This document shows positions 8,341-18,784 of a DNA stretch of 20,354 nt, in pieces; positions within the stretch are counted from its first letter, which is position 1, and every line of letters begins with the position of its first letter. The position numbers and the translations under genes are program-made. A model generated the notes under the pieces. That model was not told the origin of the DNA. It worked only from the letters and a program-made list of their open reading frames with translations, and did not search any database. The stretch spans positions 1 through 20,354 of the forward strand of contig CAJVPP010001386.1 in assembly GCA_910592005.1 (NCBI GenBank), in the 5' to 3' direction. Source of the DNA: Funneliformis mosseae. Its lineage: Eukaryota; Glomeromycota; Glomeromycetes; Glomerales; Glomeraceae.

Positions 8341-9394
8341 TAAATTTGAATTAGATATTGAATGATAATATAAATATATATATTTTTATATAAAATTTTA
8401 TTTTCTAAATGTATATGTTCTATTTAAAACTATAAAAATCAAATAAAATAAAGTTTTTTTTACTTAATTATAAGTTAAATTATTATAAATAAGAAAATAT
8501 TTTTACTTACTCAATATAGAATTTCATATCAAAAAAAAATAAAAAAAAATAAAATTTAAAAAAAAAGATGATAAATAAGAAAAAAGAAGTTAATAAAGAC
8601 ATTATATTTATATTTGTGAAATGATACTTTTGATTACTCTTCAAAATAACTTTAAACTTATATTTTAACTTTCTATATAATAAAATAAATTAGTATTAAA
8701 AGTATAATATTATATAAACTTTACATGACAAAATAATTTATATACTTTTGATCTTTCTTTTGATATAATAAATTTAATAATTTTAGTATTCTTTAGATAG
8801 ATATAATAAATATTTTTATATGAAATCTATAATAATAATAATTATTATTATTTAATCAAATAAATAAAGATAATATTACATTCTACATTTTTTGAGATAA
8901 ATCAGTATATATTATAATACATCTTTCTTTTAGAAATCATTTAATATTATATTAAATTCTTCATCTATTATAATTAAATAACAATTATTAATATATATAC
9001 ATATTAAATACTATTAATTTTTCTTTAATCCTTTCATCAAATTAATTAAAAAATAAAGTAGATTTTGATAATAAAATTTTAACTTCTTTTAATCTAAAAT
9101 TTATAACCTTTTTATTAAATAAATAAAAATGTATTGTATATATACCTTCTATATTAAATCTAAATAGACATTTAATAAGATTATTAGTTTATTGTTCTTA
9201 TTCTTATATTTATAAGCTATAATTTTAAAATTGTTAGATAAGTTATCAGAAGAAATAAAAATGCTTAATTACAATATTAAAATACTCTCAAATTATATTT
9301 ATCTATTTCTAATAATATTTGTAATAAAATGATTTAAAAAATTATTATTAAAATTTATTATTATTAATATGCTACAGTATTATTTTTACCTAAC

Positions 9395-9417
9395 TATTAT
9401 TATTATTATTATTATTA
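9395..9417. repeat. (ATT)n microsatellite
   Basis: About seven to eight uninterrupted ATT units in otherwise irregular AT-rich sequence. Confidence 0.8.
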
Positions 9418-9429
9418 ACTATTTTAAAG

Positions 9430-10200
9430 ATTTATATTGCATATTTTTAAATTTAATTCTTTTATTTTAAATTCATGTTGTATGCATGTTTACTATAACT
9501 CTAACTCTATTTTCTTTTATAATATTTTAGCTTTAAGTCATTTAATTTCTAATTTTTATGTTTTAAAAGCTTTTTTTACTTCTCTAATTTTCTTTTCAAC
9601 TAATTGCTTCTTTTTTTCAAATTATTCACTTTTTAAAGTAAATCATTTTTCTTAATCATTTGTCTTATATTACTTATAAAAATTATAGTTTTAACTAATA
9701 GTTCTTGTAAAAGAGCATTTCATTTTTTAGTAATTTGATTTTCTTTTTTAGAAATGATTTGATTAAAATTATTAGGTTTTTCTATTAGAATTTCTTTTTT
9801 AATAATAGTTTTTATTTCTTTTTTTTATCAATAATTAAGTATTATTAGAAAATCTATTAATTAAAAATCCTAAATTGTAATTTTCATGAGTTTTAAATAA
9901 AAGATCAAGTTTTTTAAATTACCTTTTCTTTATTTATGCTTCTCTTTTTACTTTTCTCTCTTTTTTTTTAATTTCATTATATTTATTCATAAGATAAGAC
10001 AGTTTATTCTTAACTTATTTCTATAATTTTCTTAAAAAAATTTTAGTTATTGCTGTTTTGATAAAGCTTTACTTATTTTTTTATAAATATTAAAAATATC
10101 TTTAAGAAACTTAATAATAATCCTATATTTGAATCAACTTATTTCTTTTTTTGTTTTTTGATCTTTATTCTTTTTAAAGATTTTTGCAATTATTATAATT
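9430..10200 (-). pseudogene. Relic of a coiled-coil protein gene
   Basis: Minus-strand reading over about 9660-9430 gives VNNLKKKKQLVEKKIREVKK, then AFKT, a stop, KLEIK, a stop, LKAKIL, KKIELEL and FKIKELNLKICNI, a heptad-like helical pattern with regularly spaced Leu, Ile and Val. Upstream (10200-9700) there are further Lys/Glu-rich pieces such as MKLKKKREK and IIKKEILIEKPNNFNQII separated by stops. An open stretch on the plus strand at 9437-9655 is the Phe/Ser-rich shadow of this. No family is recognised and stops are frequent. Composition alone explains part of the signal. Confidence 0.25.
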
Positions 10201-10398
10201 ATTAAAGTTTTAGTAATAAACGCAATTATTTTTGATAGAAAAAATATTACTATAGCTATAATACTAGATTTTATTATAATCTAAAAGTAATTTGACAAAA
10301 AGTAGTTTTCAGATTAGATATGATATAAATTTAATAGCTTTATTTCAAAAGTTTAGTAAAAAATACATAAATATTATAAGATCTAATTTTAATGAATA

Positions 10399-10559
10399 CT
10401 AATTTTGATAGATCAGTTTAATTAACTACTAATCATATTAACAACTAATCATCTAATAGTACAAATTTGTGATTAATCCAGTTTAATCTAGAATTAAATA
10501 GAATTAATGATTGATTATTAAATCAATTAGTAATCAATCAAACTAATTCACAAAAATAG
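10399..10559. mobile_element. 161-bp foldback unit (candidate MITE)
   Basis: The left arm CTAATTTTGATAGATCAGTT (10399 onward, continuing TAATTAACTACTAATCAT) pairs with the right arm ending at 10559, whose reverse complement begins CTATTTTTGTGAATTAGTTT and continues GATTGATTACTAATTGAT. In the inner part of the arms the mismatches are nearly all C/T or A/G, as expected if a once-perfect inverted repeat decayed by transitions. No clear target duplication and no coding sequence are seen. Confidence 0.45.
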
Positions 10560-10770
10560 GTGTTTATTTTTAATTAATTCTAATAATTAATATAATGTGT
10601 ATTAGTAATTAATTATATTTATTATTTATAATATGATTCAATCAAATTATATAAATTGTACTTAATTATAACTATAATTTGATTTGTTACTTTTTTTCTG
10701 ATTTGAACAATTTGATCTAGAATTAAACAGAGCTATAAGGTTAGTTCATACCTAATTAATCAGCATTTTT

Positions 10771-12089
10771 AGTCAGAATGCACAAAAATTTAATCAATAA
10801 ATTTTGACTTGTATGTGATAGTGATGCCTGCTTAAATTATTTTTATTATGACTAAACTTTTATCAAATTTTATGTTTGATTATATCCTTGACTAAAGTCT
10901 AAACTCTTGATTAAAATCTAAATTTTGACTAAATTTTTAGCAAATGACTAAATGACTGAATTATTTTATAATATATAAATTATAAATTTTTATTTATTTA
11001 TCTTTATTAAAGAATATATTATTATTCAATATTTATTAATTTTAATTTAAATCTCTTATTATTTATATATAATCAAAAATATTACTAATTAATATTATAG
11101 ATAAGAATTATTTATATGAAAAATTTGCTAAGAAAATCAGCTCTAAGAATTTTTTTTAACTAAAATTAAGATCTTATTATATTTAATCTCATAATATCAA
11201 AAACTAAAATTTTTGTTAAAAATTTTTTAAAACTCAATTTTTCTATAAAATTTTCCATATAGTAAATAAAATATAATAAATAATATTTTATTTACAAAAA
11301 TTCTAAATTTCTAAAATTTATAGTAAAATAAAATATTATAAAAATTGTGATTTAGTATTTTAGTATTTTAATTATTAAAGACTAAATAGCTTCAGTTTCA
11401 TTATATAATTAAATATTTCAGTTTTGCTTAGTATTTTTATTAGTATATGACTAAAAAACTAATATTTGTGATCAATTAAAAAGGTGATTTTTTAATTGCA
11501 AAAAAAAATTATTAAAATTGGTTAATCATTTATAAAGAGAGAATATATAATATAGTATGTAATTTAATCTATTTTTTCAATACTTTTTACTAATAGATGT
11601 TTAAAAAAAATATTCAAAAAGGTTTCTAAAAAAGTATTCTATTACTTAAGTCTAATAGAAAATTCACACTTTTCCTTTTCTCTTTGACAATTCTTTTCCA
11701 AATTTTTTATCAAAATTCTCTATCAAGGTTTATTATAAATCAAGATTTTATTTTTAATAATACCTTTAAAAGTGTTTTTATCAAATTCTAGAGGAATACT
11801 TTAGAATAAAAGTTCTTAATCAAGAAAGAAATATTTTTAATCAAAAAAAGGAAATTTCTAATAAAAAAGAGAACTCTAAAGAAGTATTAGAAGTAAGTAT
11901 TTTATTAAGTTAATTTATTAAATTATAAAGTGTTTTTATTTATATTAATTAATTTTTAATTAATTTAATAGTTATAGATGCTTTTAATAAAAAAAAATCT
12001 ATCAAACTCTAATTAGATTTAGATGAATTTAATAACTTGAGTAATAAGTAGTAAGATTATGAAGTTGATTTTTAATTCAATATATTATA
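10771..12089. other. AT-rich interior of the Harbinger element, upstream of its Myb-like relic
   Basis: Mostly non-coding. Near 11810-11880 a degenerate tandem of about 22-26 bp (ATCAAGAAAGAAATATTTTT-like units) reads as repeated FLIKKEI / FLIKKRK / FLIKKRT, possibly the decayed N-terminus of the Myb-like protein. A direct repeat of ATTTAGTATTTTAGTATTTT type lies near 11350. Nothing else is supported. Confidence 0.5.
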
Positions 12090-12620
12090 GATAATTTTAA
12101 TAAGTATAAAAAAGATAATAAATTAAATATATTTAATAATATTTCATTAAGAGTATTAAAGAATAAGAAACTTAATGTTATTAAAAGTAAGTTAACAAAA
12201 ATAATTAAAACTTATAGTGAAGTTAAAATATAATAAAAAATCTGGTATAAAAAAAAAGATTGAAAATGGTATAAAAAAATAAACAATATATTTGATATTC
12301 ATAAAAATATAATTTCTTCTTTTATAATAATAGAAATATTGTTAAAAATGAAAAATTAGTAATTAATAAATCTAAACTTTCTGAAAGATAAAAGAAAAAT
12401 AATATAGATTTTATTGTAATTGCTATTACTATTATGAATAAAATTAAAGAAAAGGTATGGAAAAAAAATTGAATTAGAAAGAGAAAAAATGTAAAAAAGT
12501 CATATTATTAAAATAAGTAAATTGAGATAAAAAAGCAAAAATAATAATTTGAAAGGAAGAAATTAAAATAAAATTAGATTTAATATTAAAAGAAATAGAA
12601 TTAAGGAAAAATTTAAATTA
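12090..12620 (+). pseudogene. Myb/SANT (trihelix)-like protein relic of the Harbinger element
   Basis: Forward reading includes FNKYKKDNKLNIFNNISLRV, VIKSKLTKIIKTYSEVKI, then after two stops IWYKKKD, a stop, and KWYKKINNIFDIHKNIISSF (to about 12325). Trp residues spaced through Lys-rich helices, followed by 'WYKKINNIF', fit the Myb/SANT-like DNA-binding proteins that accompany PIF/Harbinger transposases, which bind the element ends and help import the transposase. The stop in KKD-x-KW (TGA) sits where a Trp is likely. After 12440 the reading becomes a Lys/Glu-rich helix (IMNKIKEKVWKKK, ERENVKK). It converges on the transposase relic. Confidence 0.45.
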
Positions 12621-12849
12621 AATTTATTTTTTTAAATAATTTTTACATGATATTATTATGTAATATTTAATACTTATAATAAAATATTTTATATAAAGTT
12701 TATTGATATTTATAATAAAAACTTATAAAATATTTACATAAAATTTATTAATCATTTAAAATATATAAAATATTTGCATTTTTATAAAATAAAAAGCAAT
12801 TTATTAATAACTTTTTTATACATTATAAAATAAATTAAACTTAATGAAT

Positions 12850-14022
12850 AATTTGATTTATTATTTACTCTTTTTTTCTTGCTGTTTTATTTTGATCTGT
12901 AATATTTTATAATTATCACTATTATTATTACTATTATCATTTTCTTTATATAAATCTTCTATATTATTATTACTTAATTTTAAAAAGTTATATAAAATAA
13001 TTATATATTTGATTAATATAATTACAGTAGAAATCTTTTTAATATTTAAATTTTTTAAAGAAATAAATCTATTTTTAAGTCTATCAAAAGCATTTTTAAT
13101 TACTACTTTATGTAAAAAATAAATTATATTATATTGAATATATAAAAGAATTTGAAAATATGTAAAAGCTTTAATTAAAAAAGTTAAATAAAAGATATGC
13201 TAAATCTTCAAATAAATATTTATCTTCTTTGATAATTTTAGAAATATTTTGATAAAATATGAATTCTTATATACTTTAACATTATAAATTGAACTAGATT
13301 ATTTAATTTTATAATTATAAATATACTTTTATAGTTTACAATTTCTTGTAATTGTGTAGAATATCTTTTTTTTTTATTTTAATATATTTCAGATTATTAT
13401 AATAAAGCATTTGCTAATATTACATAACTTCTATCTATTGCTCCTATTATATTAATCATTTTACTAATATTTTTAAATCCTTCATATATATTTTGCTTTG
13501 CTTTACCTATTGGTCATTTAATTAAATTTTTTTTAATAAAAAAAATTGCAGTTATTATTCTCTTATAATATAAATAAATAGTTCCTTCAGCAATATCAAA
13601 TTTTAAATATATTTCAAAAATATTTTCTTTAAAACTAATCTTTCTTAAAAATTTACAAATTATAACTTAACTGAAGCTTGAAGCTTGTTACTTTTATTTT
13701 GAAAAATTTGATGAGTATATAAAATTAATATAAGTTTTAAAAAATTATAAGGCTTTATTCTTATTATCTTTTTAAATATAATATTATTATATTTTAATAA
13801 AATAATTATATCATACTTTTGATTTTCCTATATAAGATTTCTCTTCAAAATACTATATTTTAAGTAAAAAAATTAATCCAAGAATTACTAATTCATTTTT
13901 TTTTTATTTAAATTATCAGAACCTTCTTTCTCTTCAAGTAAATCTTTTATTTTTTCTATATCTTAAAAAGCTTTAATAACATAAAAAGATAATAAATTTT
14001 CTATTTTTTTATGTTCAAACAT
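12850..14022 (-). pseudogene. Dead PIF/Harbinger transposase
   Basis: The start is ATG at 14022: MFEHKKIENLLSFYVIKAF, a stop, then DIEKIKDLLEEKEGSDNLNK. The DNA-binding region reads LRKISFKENIFEIYLKFDIA followed by EGTIYLYYKRIITAI (about 13640-13545). Then come LIKWPIGKAKQNIYEGFKNI and MINIIGAIDRSYVILA, with the first catalytic Asp (about 13430). NKKKRYSTQLQEIVNYK follows. The second acidic site reads SIYNVKVYKNSYFYQN, Asn in place of the HD Asp. KYLFEDLAYLLF corresponds to LLGDSAY. IKNAFDRLKNRFISLKNLNI (about 13095) has Lys where the catalytic Glu is expected. So two of three catalytic acids are lost, both by G-to-A changes on the coding strand, in addition to stops and frame changes. It belongs to the element bounded by 10744 and 14151. 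Confidence 0.7.
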
Positions 14023-14153
14023 TTTTTAATTTTTTTTTATCTATCAATTTATGTAACTAATAAATCAACTAACTTAATTATAAATTTTGATTACAATTTC
14101 TGATTGACTATTAAAATTTGTAATTAAAATACTGATTGATCAGGTATGAACTA

Positions 14154-14612
14154 GTCTATAATCTAAACTAAAATAAATTAATTTGATTAGTTTATAATTT
14201 AAATTATATTAATTATTTATAATTACTATAATATAATATTTATATTATAAGTGATTACATAGTTTTATTATTTTTATTTATAATAATATAATTTTAAAAA
14301 CTAGTAGGATAAAAAGAGAGTTCTAAAATAAAAATCTGAATAAAATATTCAAAAGTAATCCAAATATAGCTTTAAACAAGTTCTTACTATATATTTTTAA
14401 TATTAATTCTAGATTTTAAATTCAATTTCAGTTATTTAACATTTATTATACTACTTATAATCTTTTATAGCCTTCAGTTATCAAGAAATATACTATTTAT
14501 AAATCTTTAGAGTTTAATTTTAATATTTTCTAATATTTCAAAAATTTAGTTATATTAGTTGCTATTAAAAGTATCAAGAATATAAGAATACAAATATTTG
14601 TAATATTTTTAA
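14154..14612. other. AT-rich spacer between two transposons
   Basis: Nothing recognisable on either strand: short A/T runs and no open frame with coding character. Confidence 0.6.
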
Positions 14613-14614
14613 TA

Positions 14615-14642
14615 CAGTAGTGGTCATAAGTATCTGATCGCC
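14615..14642 (+). repeat. Tc1/mariner left terminal inverted repeat
   Basis: CAGTAGTGGTCATAAGTATC followed by TGATCGCC; it pairs with 17376-17403 at 25 of 28 positions. Confidence 0.9.
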
Positions 14643-15691
14643 TAAGATCATCCAAAATTATTTTATAACTACCCCTTAAATTTTCCAGAAATATAATGTA
14701 ACATAATACATAATCACCTGTAAATTTATAAGTATCAATGATACAAAAAAAAAAATTTAGATGATCATCAAACTTTCGCTTGAAAAATGGAACTTTCTTT
14801 AGAAAAATGATATGAAATTGTCTTTTTACATGAACACCCAGTTGGTCTAAAGTTTAGTTTTAGATTTATTACTAAACAGGTACATTATAGTAAGTCTACA
14901 GCTATTTATTAGGTTAAAAGATATTATGAAAATTGAGACCTAAGTACTTCAAAAAGATTAAGGCAGCCTTGTATAACATTTGCGAAATAAGATAACAAAA
15001 TTATAAAGATGGCAGAGAAAGAACATAATATAACAGCTATTCAAATACAAGAAAAAATAGAAGGAAGAGGTGTTAAGTTTAGTATAGAAACAGTAAGATG
15101 ACGTTTTCATAAGTCTGAAGAAAAGTTTAATAATAAAATTTCTAAACCTTTTCTTAAAGAAGACCATCAAAAAAAAAGGTTGCAATGAGCAAAAAAATAT
15201 AAGAATTTTGATTGAAATTGAGTTGTTTTTACAGATAAGAGTACATTTCAATTATATACATTAAAAAAAAAGGTTTGGTAGTTTTCTGGTAGAAAAAAAG
15301 TGTTTCGTTCTGTTAAGCATTCACCAAAAGTTCATGTTTGGGAATGTTTTTCTGCTTCTGGATTTGGTAAGCTATTTTGCTTTTAAAGGAACCTTAATGC
15401 TGAATTTATGTATACTATTTATAAGCAGGGTCTTCTGACTTTCACCTCTAATCTTTTTGGTAAAGGTAACATAGATTGGATTTTACAAGAAGATAATGAT
15501 CCAAAGCATTAATCAAAAATCGTGAAAAAATGAAAGGAAAAAAATGATATTGAGGTACTTTCTTGACCATCAATGTCTTTAAATAAAATCCTATAGAAAA
15601 TGTTTGGAGGTTAATGAAAATTAATATACAAAAAAAAATTCAATCAATTAGAGAGTTAAAGGGGAAATTTACAAAAGAATGAAACTGATTA

Positions 15692-15701
15692 TTACCTGTA
15701 C
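15692..15701. repeat. 10-bp target-site duplication, left
   Basis: TTACCTGTAC, repeated exactly at 17213-17222. It lies within the Tc1 transposase codons for LLPV, and only one copy is needed for the reading to continue. Confidence 0.88.
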
Positions 15702-17212
15702 ATGCTTTGAACAGTTCAGTTCAGTCTGGATTATAGGCTAATCCAAAACTGATCCGAAAATTTCAGTTCAGTTCAGTTTAGATTATAAATCCTAAAAATG
15801 CTAATCCAAAACTGAACTGAACCGTAAACTGGTAAAAATCTGAACTGAACTGAAATTTTGAATTAATCTGAAATTTCAGATCATTTGGAATGATTCTTTT
15901 ATCATTCTTTTAGAATGATAATTTAATCATTTCAATCAAATGATTTTCTTATTGTTCGTTTGGAATGATAACTTCAATCATTCCAAATGAACAATTTTTT
16001 TATCATTCAATTAGAATGATAATTTAATTGTTTCAAATGAACGATAACTTCAATCGTTCCAAATAAATGATTTTTTTATCATTCATTTAGAATGATAATT
16101 TCAATCGTTCTAAATGAATGATTCTTTTATTATTCATTTGGAATGATAATTTGATCGTTTCAAATGAACGATTTTCTTATCGTTCGTTTGAAATGATAAC
16201 TTCAATCATTTTAAATAAATAATTTTTTTATCATTCGATTAGAATGATAATTTAATCATTCTAATCAAATGATTTTTTTATCGTTCGTTTGGAATGATAA
16301 TTTCAATCGTTCTAAATGAACAATTTTCTTATTATTCATTTAGAACGATAACTTCAATCATTCTAAATGAACAATATTTTTATCATTAAATTGGAACAAT
16401 AATTTAATCATTTTAATTAAACGATTTTTTTATCGTTTATTTGAAATGATAACTTTAATCATTCCAAATGAACGATTCTTTTATCATTCATTTGAAATGA
16501 TAATTTAATCATTCTAATTGAATGATTTTCTTATTGTTCATTTGGAATGATAACTTTAATCGTTCTAAATAAATGATTTTCTTATCATTCATTTGGAATA
16601 ATAACTTCAATCATTTCAAATGAACGATTCTTTTATCATTCTTTTAGAATGATAATTTAATCATTCCAATTGAATGATTTTTTTATCATTTGTTTGAAAC
16701 GATAATTTGATCATTTCAATCAAACGATTTTCTTATTATTCATTTGAAATGATAATTTTAACATTCTAATCAAATGATTTTTTTATCGTTTATTTAGGAC
16801 GATAACTTCAATCATTCCAATCAAACGATTCTTTTATCATTTGTTTAGAATGATAACTTCAATCATTCCAAATAAATGATTTTTTATCATTTGTTTAAAA
16901 TGATAATTTCATTATTCTAATCAAATGATTTTCTTATCATTCATTTAGAATGATAATTTTATTATTCTAATCGAACGATCCTTTTATCGTTTATTTGAAA
17001 TGATAATTTTATCATTCCAAACGATCTAAAATTTCAGATTAATCTGAAATTTTTGGTTCAGTTTGAATTTTTTTCAGTTCGAATTAGATTTATGATTCAA
17101 AAAAAATCCAAACTGAACTGAAAATTTTCAGATTGAAATTTTTGCAATCTGAAACTGAACTTAAGTTGATCTGAACTGAAAATTTTTGGTTTAATCTGAA
17201 CTATTCAGAGCT
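15702..17212. mobile_element. 1.5-kb gene-less hairpin-array element nested in the Tc1 transposon
   Basis: Bounded by perfect 10-bp duplications. The left end GCTTTGAACAGTTCAG (15704-) matches the reverse complement of the right end GCTCTGAATAGTTCAG at 14 of 16 positions. Both subterminal regions (about 180 bp each) are dense in TTCAGTT/AACTGAA and AATCTGAA/TTCAGATT motifs. Where they meet the core, TTAATCTGAAATTTCAGATC and its partner around 17020-17050 form a near-perfect inverted pair. The core (15888-17030) is a hairpin array. There is no reading frame. The 10-bp duplication suggests a Mutator-like (9-11 bp) non-autonomous or Foldback element; the superfamily is an inference because no transposase is present. 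Confidence 0.82.
15888..17030. repeat. Tandem array of about 20 hairpin units, period about 51 bp
   Basis: Spacer motifs of the type GATTNTTTTAT recur at about 50-51 bp (for example 16068, 16119, 16169, 16220, 16270, 16321, 16372), with at least one irregular unit near 16020-16060. Each unit contains an inverted pair. At 15951-15995, 19-bp arms ATTGTTCGTTTGGAATGAT and ATCATTCCAAATGAACAAT (one mismatch) flank the loop AACTTCA. Units differ mainly by C/T and A/G exchanges (CGTT/CATT, AACGAT/AATGAT), consistent with transition decay. Confidence 0.85.
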
Positions 17213-17222
17213 TTACCTGTAC
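17213..17222. repeat. 10-bp target-site duplication, right
   Basis: TTACCTGTAC, identical to 15692-15701; the Tc1 transposase reading resumes directly here. Confidence 0.88.
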
Positions 17223-17375
17223 TTATCACGAATTTGGTAGCTAGCATGAAAAAGCATACAGCTGCACTTATAAAGTTAAATGATGACTATACAATGTATT
17301 AATTTTAGTTAATTGGTTATGTATTTTTTAAATAAAAAAAAATTTTGAATTTACTTACTTGTAGCCAGAGTTAGA

Positions 17376-17403
17376 GACGATCAGATACTTATAACTACTA
17401 CTG
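17376..17403 (-). repeat. Tc1/mariner right terminal inverted repeat
   Basis: The reverse complement begins CAGTAGTAGTTATAAGTATC and continues TGATCGTC, matching the left end; TA follows at 17404. Confidence 0.9.
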
Positions 17404-17405
17404 TA

Positions 17406-18784
17406 TGACTTTATAACTCTAAATTGCATATTAATATTTTATGATATACTAGAATTAATTTAAAAGATAATTTTTATAAATTTAATTAAAAGATTAGGTA
17501 TAAATTTTTATATATACAGTAGAGTCAATTTTAACTATTTCTTTAGATTATTTATATTTATATTATTATAAAATTTATTTTAAAGATAATTCTTTATAAA
17601 ATATTAGAATAAAAAAATTTAACTAAATTTTTAATACACCTAAAATTTGTTAACTAATCTAAAATTCTTATTATATAATTTTGATAATATTAGATTATAT
17701 AATATTTTTAATATGTAATTAACATTATCTAAAAGTTAAACTAGTAGGTTTATTACAGATAGAACATAAAATATATATTTAATTTTTTAATACAAATAAT
17801 ACTTCTTAGATATATATAAAGCTTATTATAAACTTTATCAAAATATACAGGTATAAATAAAAGTATTTATTGATCATTTTTGAAATATAGAGAATTAATT
17901 AATTAAAAAAACTTTTAAAAGTAATATATATCAGTATTTTATACAATAAGCAATCTAATTCAAATTAATCAAGATTTAGTAGCTGAAGTTATAATTTTAT
18001 GATTACTTGTATAAAATTGAAAAAGTTTTGATTAATATAGTTAAGATAGATATATATATTATAAAAGACCAAAAAATGATAAATTCATATAAAATTATAA
18101 AAAATAAATATAAAATTATGTCAGATAGAAGATCCTATTATAATAAAAATAAGTATAGATAAATTATAAATAATTACAAATCTTGATATAACAAAAATAT
18201 AAAAATATTTTAATACTATTTTAGATTAATAAAATTTATACTATAAATTAACTATAGAATATTTTATTATAAAAGAATAAGTTAATAAAAAAGTTAAAAA
18301 CTTATTAATTTTTAAAAATTCTATTAAGAAGAAAATATAGAATTATTTAGAAAAATAATAAGCTTTTTTTTCATAAAAGAACTTTCAGATCTTAATCCTT
18401 ATTATTTATTAGTCAATTAAGGATAAACTAATTATTTTATATTAAAATATCTTGAATATAATAAATTTAGAAAGACTAATTTATATTTTTAATGTAATAC
18501 TTTTTTTTTTTAATTTATCAAGTTTAAGTAAATATCTTATAAAGATGTTATAGTCTAATTACTTTTCATTATATTCTTTAAAACTAACTATTATAAGGTT
18601 TAAAAGATTTAGTAATAATCTGATTTTTTATTTTTTATTAAAGCTATACTAATTTGATAAGTTATAGAGCTATAAATTTTTAATAATTAATAAAAAATTT
18701 ATTATTTAATCTGAAATTTCTCAAACAGATATAATATTAATAAATTAGAAATTAATAATTGAAATAGTTTAAATTGGTTAGAAA
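17406..18784. other. AT-rich intergenic DNA, no recognisable gene
   Basis: Faint protein-like forward pieces appear (QDLVAEVII near 17970-18000, YYKRPKNDKFI near 18060-18090, KELSDLNPYYLLVN near 18375-18420). They are separated by many stops and frame changes, and no family could be named. They may be the last traces of an old gene or transposon. No terminal repeats were found. Confidence 0.5.

Larger units (their letters stand above)
8049..9429. other. Very AT-rich intergenic DNA with simple repeats
   Basis: No gene is recognised. It includes a purine-rich A tract (8101-8340), an (AAT)n(ATT)n palindromic microsatellite near 8831-8851 and an (ATT)n tract near 9395-9417. Short frames here are Lys/Asn/Ile runs expected from composition. 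Confidence 0.65.
10744..14151. mobile_element. Decayed complete PIF/Harbinger element with two convergent gene relics
   Basis: Left end GTTCATACCTAATTAATCAG (10744-) and the reverse complement of the right end, GTTCATACCTGATCAATCAG (14151 downward), match at 23 of the first 26 positions. The mismatches are transitions. The left end is preceded by TTA, the usual 3-bp Harbinger target; the right end is followed by TAG, possibly a mutated copy. Inside are a Myb/trihelix-like relic on the plus strand (about 12090-12620) and a transposase relic on the minus strand (14022-12850). These are the two genes known for this superfamily. A length of about 3.4 kb is also usual. Both genes are full of stops, so the element is dead. 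Confidence 0.65.
14787..17302 (+). pseudogene. Tc1/mariner transposase, stop-ridden and split by an insertion
   Basis: ATG 14787 gives MELSLEK, a stop, YEIVFLHEHPVGLKFSFRF. Then follow an HTH region with STAIY-x-VKRYYEN, DLSTSKRLRQP, NKIIKMAEKEHNITAIQIQE and GRGVKFSIETVR, and then RLQ-x-AKKYKNFD. The DDE catalytic core follows: first Asp in VVFTDKSTF (codon 15234), second in QEDNDPKH (codon 15498), third acidic residue Glu in NPIENVW (codon 15596), reached after a frame change. All three catalytic acids survive. After the insert the reading resumes as VLITNLVASMKKHTAALIKL and NDDYTMY, ending in TAA 17300-17302. About fifteen in-frame stops are mostly explained by C-to-T or G-to-A changes: TGG to TGA/TAG, CGA to TGA, CAA/CAG to TAA/TAG. 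The catalytic order and 5'/3' coverage make the family certain; the copy is dead. Confidence 0.9.
14615..17403 (+). mobile_element. Tc1/mariner element split by a nested insertion
   Basis: The element begins CAGTAGTGGTCATAAGTATC (14615) and its right end, reverse-complemented from 17403, reads CAGTAGTAGTTATAAGTATC. The 28-bp terminal inverted repeats match at 25 positions, and all three differences are transitions. TA flanks both sides (14613-14614 and 17404-17405), the hallmark target duplication of this superfamily. The total is 2789 bp; subtracting the nested insert (15702-17212) and one 10-bp duplication leaves about 1.27 kb, the normal size of a Tc1-like element with a single gene. Confidence 0.92.

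Noticed and set aside
9437..9655. 72-codon Phe/Ser-rich open frame on the plus strand
   Set aside because: It is the complement of a minus-strand coiled-coil-like reading (9660-9430); poly-Phe translations of T-rich DNA are typical shadows.
14958..15251. 97-codon minus-strand open frame
   Set aside because: Lies antisense to the Tc1 transposase relic, whose plus-strand reading has clear catalytic motifs.
15888..17030. CRISPR-like array
   Set aside because: Spacers are not unique: the whole 51-bp unit repeats, each unit is an inverted repeat, there are no cas genes, and the block is bounded by a transposition duplication in eukaryote-like DNA.
14787..17302. TGA read as Trp (as in mycoplasma-related endobacteria or mitochondria) in the Tc1 transposase
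   Set aside because: Several TGA codons do fall at positions where Trp is expected (RLQ-x-AKK, FD-x-N, VKK-x-KE, LS-x-PS). Others fall where Arg or Gly is expected, TAA and TAG stops are also present, and TGG is used elsewhere in the same frame. G-to-A and C-to-T decay explains all of them.
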